From Streptomyces rapamycinicus NRRL 5491 (GTDB lineage: Bacteria > Actinomycetota > Actinomycetes > Streptomycetales > Streptomycetaceae): a stretch of 64,000 nt of DNA. The position numbers and the translations under genes were made by a program. The notes beneath the pieces were generated by a model, which searched no databases, was not told where the DNA came from, and was given only the letters and a program-made list of their open reading frames with translations. The stretch is taken from contig NZ_CP085193.1 of NCBI RefSeq assembly GCF_024298965.1, positions 6,634,001 through 6,698,000 on the forward strand, in the 5' to 3' direction. Positions 1 through 10,700 of the stretch are shown piece after piece (position 1 is the stretch's first letter; every line of letters starts with the position of its first letter).

Positions 1-916
1 CGAGGCGGGCACGGTCTACGGGCTCCTGGGCCCCAACGGCGCCGGCAAGACGACCACGGTGCGGACGCTGTCGACGCTGATCAAGCCCGATGAGGGCACC
101 GCGACGGTGGCGGGCTACGACGTGCTGAGCCAGGCGCACGAGGTGCGCCGCAGCATCGGGCTGACGGGTCAGTACGCCGCGCTGGACGGTGAGTTGACCG
201 GCCGCGAGAACCTGGTGCTGATGGGAACGCTGCTGCACATGGGCCGCAAGCGGGCCCGTGCCCGCGCGGACGAGGTGCTGGAGATGTTCGACCTCACCGA
301 TGCCGCCGACCGGGTCGTCAAGACCTACTCGGGCGGTATGCGCCGCAGGCTGGACCTGGGCGCCAGCCTGACCGGGAGCCCGCCGGTGATCTTCCTGGAC
401 GAGCCGTCCACGGGTCTGGACCCGGTCAGCCGGAACGCGCTGTGGGACATGGTGCGCAAGCAGGTCGCCGAGGGGGTCACCGTGCTGCTGACCACCCAGT
501 ACCTGGAGGAGGCCGACCAGCTCGCCGACCGTATCGCGCTGATCGACAAGGGGCTGGTGGCGGCGGAGGGCACGCCCGACGAACTGAAGCGGAAGGTCGG
601 CGGCGAGCGGCTGGAGATCACCGTACGGACCACCGAGATGGTGGAGGCCGCCCGCGTCGCGCTGGCCCGGATCTCCGCGCGGGGCTCCGCCCCGCCGGTC
701 GTCGACGACAGCGGGATGCGGGTGTCGATCGCGCTGGAGACCGGTATAGCCGGTGTCTCCGCGGCGGCGGCGGAGCTCCAGGGGGCCTCGGTGGAGGTGG
801 TCGACTTCCTCGTGCGGCGCCCCTCGCTGGACGACGTGTTCCTGGAGCTGACCGGAGCCGGACCCGAGGCCGAAGGAGCCGGACCCGAGGCCGAATTGGA
901 GGCGACGAGCCGATGA
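1..916 (+). CDS. ABC transporter ATP-binding protein, DrrA type (5' truncated)
   Basis: ATPase subunit of a daunorubicin-resistance (DrrAB) type exporter, probably moving the cluster's peptide out of the cell. The window opens inside the gene: the frame starting at base 2 already reads GPNGAGKTT (Walker A), so perhaps a few dozen N-terminal residues are missing. Further along are a YSGGMRRRLDLG signature (C-loop variant) and VIFLDEP (Walker B), followed by the switch region and the long C-terminal domain typical of DrrA. Its TGA overlaps the ATG of the permease gene (ATGA), so the two are translationally coupled. The C-terminus carries a small duplication, GAGPEAE twice. Family assignment is firm; the substrate is inferred only from the NRPS neighbours. 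Confidence 0.9.
   Translation, partial: EAGTVYGLLGPNGAGKTTTVRTLSTLIKPDEGTATVAGYDVLSQAHEVRRSIGLTGQYAALDGELTGRENLVLMGTLLHMGRKRARARADEVLEMFDLTDAADRVVKTYSGGMRRRLDLGASLTGSPPVIFLDEPSTGLDPVSRNALWDMVRKQVAEGVTVLLTTQYLEEADQLADRIALIDKGLVAAEGTPDELKRKVGGERLEITVRTTEMVEAARVALARISARGSAPPVVDDSGMRVSIALETGIAGVSAAAAELQGASVEVVDFLVRRPSLDDVFLELTGAGPEAEGAGPEAELEATSR
854..895 (+). repeat. 21-bp direct duplication in the drrA-like 3' end
   Basis: Two head-to-tail 21-bp copies encode GAGPEAE twice, close to the stop codon. It is small, but it fits the window-wide habit of repeats at gene ends. Confidence 0.75.
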
Positions 917-1707
917 GCACCTATGTCCTGAGCGACGCGCTCGCACTGGCGGGCCGCCACATACGGCATCTGAAGCGGGCACCGCAGCGGATCCTCAGCA
1001 TCACCCTGATGCCGATCATGTTCGTGTTCCTCTTCGGCTACCTCTTCGGCAGTTCGATGAGCGTGCCGGAGGGCGACTACCACGAGTACATCATGGCGGG
1101 CATCTTCACCCAGATGATGCTGGCCGGCGTCATCAACACCGGTGTGGGGGTGGCCGAGGACCTCTCCAACGGCCTGGTGGACCGGTTCCGTTCACTGCCG
1201 ATGAGCAGGGGCTCGGTGCTGCTCGGCCGGACCCTCTCCGATGTGCTGCTCAACGCGATCTCCTGCACCGCGATGCTCTCCGTCGGCCTGCTCATCGGCT
1301 GGCGCATCCACGGCGGGCCGCTCAAGGCCCTCGCGGGCTTCGGGCTGTTGCTGCTGCTCGGTTACGCCACGGCGTGGCTCGGCGCGCTCATCGGGCTGCT
1401 GCTGCGCGATCCCCAGGCGGTCAACTCGGTGGCCATGGTGATCACCATGCCGCTCACCTTCCTGTCGGCGACCTTCTACCCGGCCCAGAACCTGCCGGGC
1501 TGGGTGCGTCCGGTGGCCGAGTGGAACCCGGTGACCACCCTGACCACCGGGATGCGTGAGCTGTGGGGCAACCCCACGGGGAACGGCGCCGATCCCGCGT
1601 TCCCGCTGCGGCATCCGGTGATGGCCTCGCTGATCATGGTGGTGGCCCTGCTGATCGTCGTGATCCCGCTGGCCAACCGGGCCTACGAGCGGGCCGCCGC
1701 GCGCTGA
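913..1707 (+). CDS. ABC transporter permease, DrrB type
   Basis: Membrane subunit (264 aa) of the DrrAB-type exporter. It starts at the ATG overlapping the upstream ATPase stop. The N-terminal cytoplasmic segment is followed by a hydrophobic helix with FVFLFGYLFG, then several more membrane spans (for example LLLLLGYATAWLGALIGLLL and a terminal MVVALLIVVIPLA helix), as in ABC-2 type permeases. The gene ends with AAAR and TGA. That end is then copied downstream in a tandem array, so the functional stop sits at the left edge of a repeat. It forms an operon with the ATPase and is probably a self-resistance or export function for the peptide. Confidence 0.9.
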   Translation: MSTYVLSDALALAGRHIRHLKRAPQRILSITLMPIMFVFLFGYLFGSSMSVPEGDYHEYIMAGIFTQMMLAGVINTGVGVAEDLSNGLVDRFRSLPMSRGSVLLGRTLSDVLLNAISCTAMLSVGLLIGWRIHGGPLKALAGFGLLLLLGYATAWLGALIGLLLRDPQAVNSVAMVITMPLTFLSATFYPAQNLPGWVRPVAEWNPVTTLTTGMRELWGNPTGNGADPAFPLRHPVMASLIMVVALLIVVIPLANRAYERAAAR

Positions 1708-2060
1708 GCCGCGGCCGTGGGACGCCCGGGCCGAAGCCGAAACCGAAGCCCGGATGACCGCACCGCCGCGCGCTGAGCCGCGGCCGTGGGACGCCCGGGC
1801 CGAAGCCGAAGCCGAAGCCGAAGCCGAAGCCCGGATGACCGCACCGCCGCGCGCTGAGCCGCGGCCGTGGGACGCCCGGGCCGAAGCCGAAGCCGAAGCC
1901 GAAGCCGAAGCCCGGATGACCGCACCGCCGCGCGCTGAGCCGCGGCCGTGGGACGCCCGGGCCGAAGCCGAAGCCGAAGCCGAAGCCGAAGCCGAAGCCG
2001 AAGCCGAAGCCGAAGCCCGGATGACCGCACCGCCGCGCGCTGAGCCGCGGCCGTGGGACG
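1694..2060 (+). repeat. Tandem array copying the drrB 3' end, with nested 6-bp repeats
   Basis: About five copies of a unit that begins in the last codons of the permease (CCGCCGCGCGCTGA), continues with a constant block, and then holds a variable number of GCCGAA hexamers. The hexamer runs are about 3, 5, 5 and 9 units, then a degenerate last copy that merges into the terminator. Units with five hexamers are exactly 81 bp; the nine-hexamer one is 105 bp. All lengths are multiples of three. An open frame from 1754 reads MTAPPRAEPRPWDAR plus AE repeats; I regard it as a by-product of the repeat. This array fills most of the 429 bp between two convergent genes. Confidence 0.9.
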
Positions 2061-2114
2061 CCCACGCAGAAGCCCGGACGACCGCTCTCGGTCGTCCGGG
2101 CTTCTGCGTGGGCG
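2059..2114. terminator. Perfect 26-bp stem-loop terminator, probably bidirectional
   Basis: Arms 2059-2084 and 2089-2114 are perfect reverse complements around a CTCT loop. It lies between the convergent drrB-like permease and the luciferase-like monooxygenase, and so can stop transcription from both sides. The left arm is itself the end of the last drrB 3' repeat unit. Confidence 0.9.
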
Positions 2115-2136
2115 CCGCCGTCAGCTCCCCAAACGC

Positions 2137-3210
2137 TCAGCTCCCCAGATGCGCACGCCAGGTGTCATGGAGGCGGGCCAGGTGCTCGAAGCCGCCGACC
2201 ACCGCATCGGTCGGCACACCGAAGTCCACCAGACAGGCGACCTCGTCCACCCCCGCGTCCTTCAGCTGCTTGAGCATCGCCATGCAGTCGTCGACGGTGC
2301 CGAACATCCCGCTGGTCTCGAAGTACCGGTCGAATGCCTGGGCCACGAGGAACTGACGGTCCTCCGGACCCATGCTCTTCAGCTCCCGGGACATGTCCGC
2401 GCCCTGGGCGCCCGCCGCCTCGGCCGCCTTGATCAGCAGGTCGAAGGAGCTGGCCAGGTAGCGGGAGAACGGCTCGCGCACGGTCTCCCGCACGGTGTCG
2501 CGGTCGGTGCCCACGAAGGTGTGCACCATCACGGCCACATGCCCCTGCCCGGCCGAGGCGGGCTGGTGCTCCCGGTGCGCCCGGCGGTACTCCTCGATGC
2601 GCTGGGCGAGGACCTCGACCTCCTGGCCGAGCAGATGGGTGAGCATCCCCATCCCGTGCTCACCGGCCAGCGTGAACGTCGCCGGGGTGCCGCCGCTGGT
2701 CAGCCACATCGGCAGCTCGGGCTGGACGGGGGGCGGGAACATGGTCAGCTCCACCGTCTCGCCCGCCCCGTCGGTCAGGGACACGCTCTCCCGCCGCCAG
2801 AGCCGACGGATGGTCTCCACCGTCTCCATCAGCCCGGACTTGCGGGTCTCGTAGTTCTCCGGGCGGAGCGCGAAGTCCGCGGCGTGCCAGCCCGAGGCGA
2901 GTGCCACCCCGGCCCGGCCGCCCGAGAGGTTGTCGACGACCGACCACTCCTCGGCGATCCGCATCGGGTGGTGCAGCGGCGCCACGACGCTTCCGGCGCG
3001 CACCGCGACCCGCTGGGTGACCGCCGCCACCGCGGCGCCCGTCACCGAGGGGTTGGGGTAGAGCCCGCCGAACGGATGGAAGTGGCGTTCGGGGGTCCAC
3101 ACCGCGGTGAAGCCGTTGTCGTCGGCGAACCGGGCGCCGTCCAGCAGCAGCCGGTAGCGGTCGTGCTCCTCGGTGTCGTTGTTGGCGAAGTAGAACAGGC
3201 TGAAATCCAT
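2137..3210 (-). CDS. Luciferase-like (LLM) FMN-dependent monooxygenase of the natural-product MupA/Atu3640 type
   Basis: A 357-aa flavin-dependent oxygenase with the bacterial-luciferase TIM-barrel pattern: MDFSLFYFANN at the start, WTPERHF, SGGRAGVALASGWHA, and a C-terminal GTVDDCM segment. The family occurs as free enzymes and as domains inserted in NRPSs; it uses FMNH2 supplied by a partner reductase. A flavin reductase gene lies at the far end of the cluster (46058). A related FMN-dependent enzyme, Sky39 of skyllamycin, is reported to alpha-hydroxylate a peptide glycine, and this assembly line has two glycine modules, so that reaction is a reasonable guess. The start ATG has GGAGG just upstream. 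It is the second gene of a leftward operon, 79 bp after the P450. Confidence 0.87.
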   Translation of the reverse strand: MDFSLFYFANNDTEEHDRYRLLLDGARFADDNGFTAVWTPERHFHPFGGLYPNPSVTGAAVAAVTQRVAVRAGSVVAPLHHPMRIAEEWSVVDNLSGGRAGVALASGWHAADFALRPENYETRKSGLMETVETIRRLWRRESVSLTDGAGETVELTMFPPPVQPELPMWLTSGGTPATFTLAGEHGMGMLTHLLGQEVEVLAQRIEEYRRAHREHQPASAGQGHVAVMVHTFVGTDRDTVRETVREPFSRYLASSFDLLIKAAEAAGAQGADMSRELKSMGPEDRQFLVAQAFDRYFETSGMFGTVDDCMAMLKQLKDAGVDEVACLVDFGVPTDAVVGGFEHLARLHDTWRAHLGS

Positions 3211-3289
3211 GGGTCCTCCGGAAAGCGAAAGAAAAGCGCCCGGGGCGCGCTGACGGCGGGTCCCGGGCGGTGTCGCTGCTGTGCGCGGT

Positions 3290-4507
3290 TCAGAAACGCA
3301 CCGGCAGGTCGATCATCGGGCGGACCATGAGTCCGGGCCGATAACGCACCTCCGAGGGGTGCACGGCCAGCCGGATGCCGGGAAAGCGTTCATAGACCCG
3401 TCGAATCGCCAGCTCGGTCAGCGCCTTGGACATATGGGAGCCCAGGCAGTAGTGGATTCCGTGGCCGAAGCTCATATGCGCGGGCTTGGGACGGGTGACG
3501 TCCAGCTCGGACGGACCGTCGGGGAAGGCGTGCGGATCGTGGTTCGCCCCGGCCAGCGAAATGATGATGATCTCGTCCTTGGGGATTTTCACCCCGCACA
3601 GTTCGACCGGCTCCAGCGTGACCCGCTGCAGGGAGTTGATCAGCGGGCTGGTGTACCGCAGCAGCTCCTCGACCGCGTTCGGCAGCAGACTCCAGTCGGC
3701 CCGGATCTTGTCGGCCTCGCCGGTATGGGTGAGCAGCGCCGCGAAGGAGCCGTTGAGCAGGCTGGTGGTGGTGTCGTTGCCACCGGTCATCAGGGCGAAC
3801 GCGGTGGACAGCGCTTCCGCGGGGGTCAGCCGCTTGTCCTCGTCGGCGTGGACCAGCGCGGAGATCAGGTCGTCCTGCGGGGTCCGCTGCTTGGTGGCGA
3901 TCAGCGCCTTGAGGTAGTCCGACAGCTGCCGGGTGTGCTCGGCGATGATGCCCGTCGGATCGCTGGCGTCCACCCGGCGCAGCGTGTTCGTCCACACCAG
4001 GAACCGGGGCCAGTCGGTGTCGGGCACGCCCATCAGCTGCGCGATGGTGATGATCGGAAGCGGTTCGCTGAGCCCGGAGACCAGGTCCCGGTTGTCCGTC
4101 CGCACCATCGTGTCGAGCAGATCGTCGACCACCTTCTCCCAGCCGTCGCGCAGCCCTCTGACCCGCTTGGGGGTGAAGGCGAAGGTGAGCGCCTTGCGCA
4201 GCGGGGTGTGGCGCGGCGGATCGGCGTTGGCCAGTTGGTTGCTGATCTCTTCGGCGGGCTTGATCACCTGGCCGAGCTGCTTGCCCAGCGCCGCGTAGAG
4301 CTTGCCGATGTCCCGGCCGAGCCGGGGGTCGGATAGCGCGTCGCGGACGTCGTCGTAGCGGCTCACCACCCAGGCCCGCACCCCGTCCGGGGTCTCCACC
4401 CGGCACACCGGCTGTTCCTCGCGCAGCTGGGCGAGGAAGGGATAGGGATTCTGTGTGTACTCGTCGCTGAACATCCAGTAGCGGGACAGCGTGCCGGTGT
4501 TGGTCAC
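3290..4507 (-). CDS. Cytochrome P450 (bacterial class I)
   Basis: A 405-aa P450, likely an oxidase of the peptide or of a carrier-bound amino acid. It shows the I-helix oxygen-binding motif GGNDTTT, the ExxR pair within EELLR, and the heme loop FGHGIHYCLG with Cys354 as the iron ligand. The frame is open further upstream, but the start chosen is the GTG at 4507, preceded at good distance by AGGGAG; this gives the usual P450 length and an N-terminus (VTNTGTLSRYWMF) typical of soluble bacterial forms. An internal ATG twelve codons in is the alternative. It is divergent from the first NRPS and probably co-transcribed with the LLM gene downstream. No ferredoxin gene is visible here. Confidence 0.9.
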   Translation of the reverse strand: MTNTGTLSRYWMFSDEYTQNPYPFLAQLREEQPVCRVETPDGVRAWVVSRYDDVRDALSDPRLGRDIGKLYAALGKQLGQVIKPAEEISNQLANADPPRHTPLRKALTFAFTPKRVRGLRDGWEKVVDDLLDTMVRTDNRDLVSGLSEPLPIITIAQLMGVPDTDWPRFLVWTNTLRRVDASDPTGIIAEHTRQLSDYLKALIATKQRTPQDDLISALVHADEDKRLTPAEALSTAFALMTGGNDTTTSLLNGSFAALLTHTGEADKIRADWSLLPNAVEELLRYTSPLINSLQRVTLEPVELCGVKIPKDEIIIISLAGANHDPHAFPDGPSELDVTRPKPAHMSFGHGIHYCLGSHMSKALTELAIRRVYERFPGIRLAVHPSEVRYRPGLMVRPMIDLPVRF

Positions 4508-4781
4508 CAGTACTCCCTGAAGTCGCGGTGCGGGTAACGGCCCGCGGGCGATTGACGGCGCGCGGCCGAACCGATGACAGCACGGGCGGACCGGCCCGGT
4601 CAGCGGTAATGCGAATTCTTCGAAGTGGCCACTTCCGCACCACTCGGCGCGCAAAACGAAGTTTTTGCAGCGCCGTTGCCCGGTGGCCCGGCCGGAGCTG
4701 AGACTCGTCGATCCAGGCTGGTGGCAGGCGACCGAGCCCTTTTTGTCGGCGACCCCGGAATGACGAGTGGAGATTTCCATA
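4508..4781. promoter_or_regulatory. Divergent control region with a perfect palindrome
   Basis: This 274-bp gap separates the leftward P450 from the rightward first NRPS, so promoters for both must be here. A perfect 14-bp palindrome, GAAGTGGCCACTTC, lies at 4622-4635, just after another short palindromic stretch (CTTCGAAG). The segment is visibly less GC-rich than the genes. GGAG at 4769-4772 is the ribosome site of the NRPS. The regulator is unknown. Confidence 0.55.
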
Positions 4782-7700
4782 ATGACGCGAGCAGCCATCG
4801 ACGACGTCCTTCCGCTGTGGCCACTGCAGGAAGGTCTGCTGTTTCAGACCCTGTACGGGGAAGAGAAACTCGATGTCTACGTCGCCCAGATCCTGATCGA
4901 CCTCGACGGCTCCCTGGACGCCGGGGCCATGCGTGACTCGGTGGCCACTTTGCTGCGCCGGCACCCCAATCTGCGTGCCAGTTTCCGGTACGAGAAGCTG
5001 AGCCGGCCGGTGCAGGTGATCGCGCGGGAAGTCCCGGTGCCCTGGCGGGAGTTCGACCTCACCGGGCTCGACGAGCGGGCCCAGGAGCGGGAGCTGGAGC
5101 GGCTCGCCGCCGAGGAGGCGGAGCACCGGTTCGACCTGGGGTCCGGGCCGCTGCTGCGCTTCACGCTGATCAAGCTGGGTCCGGGCACCAGCCGGCTGAT
5201 GTTCAACTCGCATCACATCCTGCTCGACGGGTGGTCAACCGCCCGGCTGATGTACGAGCTCTTCGAGATCTACCACCGTCGTGGCGACGACTCGGGCCTG
5301 CCGCCGGTGACGCCGTACCGCGAAGCCCTGAGCTGGCTGGAACGGCAGGACCGGGCGGCGGCGGAGAACGCCTGGCGCACCGTGCTCGCCGAAGTGGAGG
5401 AGCCCACGCTGCTCGCGCCCGGCGACACCGGGGCGCGGAACGTGCCGGCCGAGCTGGTCATCACCATGCCCGATGAGCTGGCCGCCCGGGTGCGGGAGAC
5501 CGCCCGGCGCAACGACCTCACGCTGAGCGCGGTGTTCCAGGGCTGCTGGGCGCTGCTGCTGGGGCAGCTGACCGGCCGTGACGACGTGGTGTTCGGCTCG
5601 ACCGTATCGGTGCGCCCCGCCGAGCTGACCGGCGCGGACCAGATGGTCGGCCTGTTCATCAACTCGGTGCCCGTCCGGGTGCGGGTGCGCCCCCAGGAGA
5701 GCCTGCTGTCCCTGCTGACCGGGATGCAGCGCCAGGCGGCCGGAATGGTCGAACACCACCACCTCAGCCTCCCGGACATCCAGCGCGCCGCCGGGCGCGG
5801 CACCCTGTTCGACACGCTCACCGTCACCGAGAACTACCCCATGGGCGGGGACGACCTGCCCGAGCTGCCCGGTGACCTCACGCTGACGGGCGCCAAGGGC
5901 ACCGACGCCAACCACTACCCGCTGAGCATCGCGGCCCTGCCGGGCGACGGGCTGCGGCTGCACTTCGGCTACCGGCAGGAGATCTTCACCCGCGAGGACA
6001 TCGAGGTGCTCGGCGAACGCTTCCGCCGCCTCTTCGCGGCCTTCGCGGCCGATCCGGAGCAGCTGATCGGCCGGCTGCCCCTGCTGAGCGACGCCGAGGC
6101 GAGCCGCATGCTCGCCCTGGGCATGCCCGCGAAGCCGCTGCCTGGCGGTGACGTCATCCCCGCGCTCTTCGCCGAACAGGTACGGCTCCACCCGGACGCC
6201 GTCGCCCTGGTGCACGAGGGCACCTCGCTCTCCTACGCCGAACTGGACCGCCGCGCCAACCGCCTGGCCCGCACCCTGATCGAGCGGGGCGCGGGGCCGG
6301 AGCGGGTGGTCGCGCTCGCCCTGCGGCGCTCTCCCGAGCTGGTCGTCGCCATGCTGGCGGTGCTCAAGGCGGGCGCGGCCTACCTGCCCGTGGACATCTC
6401 CTATCCGGCCGACCGGATCGCCTATCTGCTCACCGACGCAGGCCCGGCGCTGGTCCTGGCCACCACCGCGTCGGCAGAGGTGATTCCGGACGTCTGCGCC
6501 GCGCCGAGGGTGCTGCTGGACGACCCGGCCACCGTCCGCGCGACCGACGCCCGGCCGGACACCGACATCGAGCCGGGCGAGCGGCGGGGGACGACGGCGT
6601 CCGCCAACCCCGCCTACGTCATCTACACCTCCGGTTCCACCGGCCGTCCGAAGGGCGTCATGGTGACGCACTCCGGTCTCGCCGGTCTGGTCGCCACCAA
6701 CGTCGAGCGGTTCGGCGTGGGGCCCGGCAGCCGGGTGCTGCAGTTCTCCTCGCCCAGCTTCGACGCCGCCGTCTGGGAGACCTACACCGCCCTGCTCACC
6801 GGCGCCACGCTGGTGCTCGCCCCCGCGACACGACTGCGGCCCGGCCGGGCGCTGGTCGAGCTGGTCGCCGAGCACCAGGTCACCCACGCGCTCATCCCGC
6901 CCGCCGCGCTGGCCGTGCTCACCGAGGACCTGCCGTCGATACGCCTGCTGGTGGTCGGCGGTGAGGCGTCCGCGCCGGAGCTGGTCGAGGCGTGGTCCGG
7001 CAACCGGACGATGATCAATGCCTATGGGCCGACCGAGAGCACCGTCTGCGTCTCCCTCAGCGAGCCGCTCTCCGGCGCGGTGGCGCCGCCCATGGGCACC
7101 GCCCTCGGCACCGCGAGGCTGCGGGTGCTCGACGGTGCGCTGCGGCCGGTGCCGCCGGGGGTCACCGGGGAGCTGTACGTCTCGGGCCCCTGCCTGGCGC
7201 GCGGTTATCTGAACCGGCCCGGTGTGACCGCCGAGCGGTTCGTCGCCGATCCGTATTCGGGCGGCGGGACACGCATGTACCGCACCGGTGACCTGGTGCG
7301 CTGGAACACCGAGGGCGAGCACCCCGTGCTGGAGTTCGCCGGCCGGGCCGACGACCAGGTCAAGATCCGCGGATTCCGGATCGAGCTGGGGGAGATCGAG
7401 TCGGTCCTGGCCGCGCACGAGCGGATCGACCGCGCGGTGGTCGTGGTGCGGGAGCCGACCCCGGGCGACAAGCGGCTCGTCGCCTATCTGGTGCCGGTGA
7501 GCGGAGCAGAGGTGCCCGCCCCCACCGCGATGCGCGAACACGTGGGCGCCTCGCTGCCCGAGTACATGGTGCCCAGCGCGTTCGTCGCCCTCGACGCCCT
7601 GCCGCTGACACCCAACGGCAAGCTGGACCGCAAGGCGCTGCCCGAGCCCGGCGGCGCGGCCGGGCCGGCCGGGCGCGGGCCGCGCACCCCGCAGGAGGAG

Positions 7701-10700
7701 ATCCTGTGCGCGCTCTTCGCCGAACTGCTCGGCGTGCCCGAGGTGGGGGTGGACGACGACTTCTTCGACCTCGGCGGCCACTCGCTGCTGGCCACCCGGC
7801 TGGTCACCAGGACCCGCGCGGTCTTCGGCGAGGAGCTGTCGCTGCGCGCGGTGTTCGAGACGGCCACGCCTGCCGGGATAGCCCGCAGGCTGCACCAGGC
7901 CGTGGACGGCCGGCCCGCGCTGGAGGCGGGACCGCGTCCCGAGCGGGTACCGCTGTCCTTCGCCCAGCGCCGGCTGTGGTTCCTGGACGGGTTCGAGGGC
8001 GCCAAGTCGATCTACAACGTCCCGCTCACCGTGCGGCTGACCGGTGAACTGGACCTGGACGCGCTGCGCCATGCCTTTGGGGACGTCCTGGCCAGGCACG
8101 AGAGCCTGCGGACGGTGTTCCCGGACGTGGACGGCGACCCGTACCAGCGGGTGCTGGATCCCGCGGAGGCCGAGCTCGACCTGTCCCTGGTGGATCTGAG
8201 CGCGGCACCGGAGCGGCTGGACGAGGCACTGCAGGAGGAGGCGGCCGCCGGGTTCCGGCTGGCCCACGAACTCCCGCTGCGGGTGCGCGTCTTCCGCACC
8301 GGCGACCGTACGTACGTCCTGCTCGTGGTGATGCACCACATCGTCGGGGACGGCTGGTCGCTGGGCGTCTTCGGCCACGACCTCTCGCTCGCCTACACGG
8401 CCAGGCTGAAGGACGCCGCGCCGTCGTGGGAGCCGCTGCCCGTGCAATACGCGGACTACACGCTGTGGCAGCGGCGCGTACTGGGTGAGGAGGCGGACGA
8501 GAACAGCTCGATCGCGAGGCAGTTCGCCTACTGGTCGGATGCCCTGGCCGGGATCCCCGACGAGCTCAACCTCCCGGTGGACCGGCCGCGGCCCGCGGTG
8601 GCGAGCTACGCGGGCGACACCGTGACGTTCCACCTCACCGAGGAGCTGCACAAGCGGCTGCTCACCATCGCCCGTACCTCCCAGGCCAGCCTGTTCATGG
8701 TGGTCCAGGCCGGTCTTTCGGTGCTGCTGTCGCGGTCCGGCGCGGGCACCGACATCCCCGTGGGCACGCCGATCGCCGGTCGTACCGACGACGCCCTCGA
8801 CGGACTGGTCGGGTTCTTCCTCAACACGCTGGTGCTGCGCACCGACACCTCCGGCAACCCGACCTTCCGCGAGCTGGTCCAGCGGGTCCGGGAGACCGAC
8901 CTGGCCGCGTACGCCAACCAGGACGTGCCGTTCGAGCGGCTGGTCGAGCAGCTCAACCCCGAGCGCTCCCTCGCGCGCCACCCGCTGTTCCAGGTGATGT
9001 TCACCGTGCAGAACAACCGCCCGGCCGAGCTCGCGCTGCCGGGCCTGCGAGTGGACCCGTACGACCACCTCGGCGACATGGCCAAGTTCGACCTGTTCGT
9101 CGGGCTGACCGAGCGGCGCACACCCGACGGCGCCCCGGACGGGCTGGCCGGGTGGATGGAGTACAGCACCGATCTGTTCGACCGGGAGACCGTCCAGCAG
9201 CTCGCCGACCGTCTGATCCGGGTGCTGGCCGGGGCGGCCGAGGACCCCAAGCGGCCGATCGGCTCCCTGGACCTGCTCGACCCGATCGAGCGGCACCGCC
9301 AGCTGACCGCCTGCAACGACACCGCGCACCAGTTCGACGGGGCCTTCCTCCCGGAACTGCTCGAGCGCCAGGCGCACGCGCTGCCGGACACCCCGGCCGT
9401 GGTGCACGGCGACACGCGGATGTCGTACGCCGAGCTGAACGCGGCGGCGAACCGGCTGGCACATCTGCTCATCTCACGGGGCACCGGACCTGAGGACACG
9501 GTCGGCATCGCGCTGCCGCGCTCGGCGGAGCTGCTGGTGGCGGTGTGCGCGGTGCTCAAGACCGGAGCGGCCTATCTGCCCATCGACCCGGAGTACCCGG
9601 CCGAGCGCGTCTCCTTCATGCTGGCCGACGCGGCGCCCTCGGTGGTGCTGACCCGGACCGGGGTGCTGCCGGACGGTCACCGGGCCCCGCTCCTCGCCCT
9701 CGACACACCGGAGACCGCCGCCCTCCTGGCCGGGCAGGCGGACACCGACCCCACCGACGCGGACCGCACCCGGCCGCTCCACCCGGCCGCCCCGGTCTAC
9801 GTCATCTACACCTCCGGCTCCACCGGCCGCCCCAAGGGCGTCGTGATGCCCGCGGGCGCCATGGCCAACCTGGTCGCCTGGCACCACAGTGAGATCGGCG
9901 GCGGCGCCGGGACGCGGGTCGCGCAGTTCACCGCGATCAGCTTCGACGTCTCCGCCCAGGAGATCCTCACCACCCTGCTCACCGGGAAGACGCTGGTGGT
10001 CCCGGACGACGCGGTGCGCCGCGACGCCGCCGCCCTCACCCGGTGGCTCGAGGAGCACCGGATCAACGAGCTGTACGCACCAAACCTGGTGGTGGACGCC
10101 GTCGCGGAGGCCGCCATCGAGGGCGGTGTCACCCTCGGCGAGCTGCGGGTGATCGCCCAGGCGGGCGAGGCGCTGGCGCTCACCCCGCGGCTGCGCGCCT
10201 TCCAGGCCGACCGCTCGTGGCTGCGGCTGCACAACCACTACGGCCCCACCGAAAGCCATGTGATCACGGCCACCACCCTGCCCGGCGACCCCGCGAACTG
10301 GCCCGCCACGGCACCGATCGGACGCCCGGTCTGGAACGACCAGGTCTACGTCCTGGACGACGCGCTGGGCCCGGTGCCCCCGGGGGTCGTCGGGGAGCTG
10401 TACCTCGCCGGCGCCGGGCTGGCCCGCGGCTATCTGAAGCGGCCGGGCCGCACCGCGGAGCGCTTCGTGGCCGACCCCTTCGGCCCGGCCGGGTCCCGGC
10501 TGTACCGCACCGGGGACCTGGTGCGCTGGGGCAAGGACGGCCAGCTGCGGTTCGTGGGGCGGGCCGACCACCAGGTCAAGGTGCGCGGCTTCCGGATCGA
10601 GCTCGGCGAGATCGAGACGGCGCTCGCCGCCCACCCCGACCTCGCCTCGGTGGCCGTCCTGGCCCGGCAGGACCGGCCCGGAGCCCACCAGCTGGTCGGC

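Noticed and set aside
1754..2356. A 200-codon plus-strand frame made of MTAPPRAEPRPWDAR and AE repeats
   Set aside because: It is generated by the tandem array after drrB, runs through a terminator and then antisense into the LLM gene, and lacks a ribosome site.
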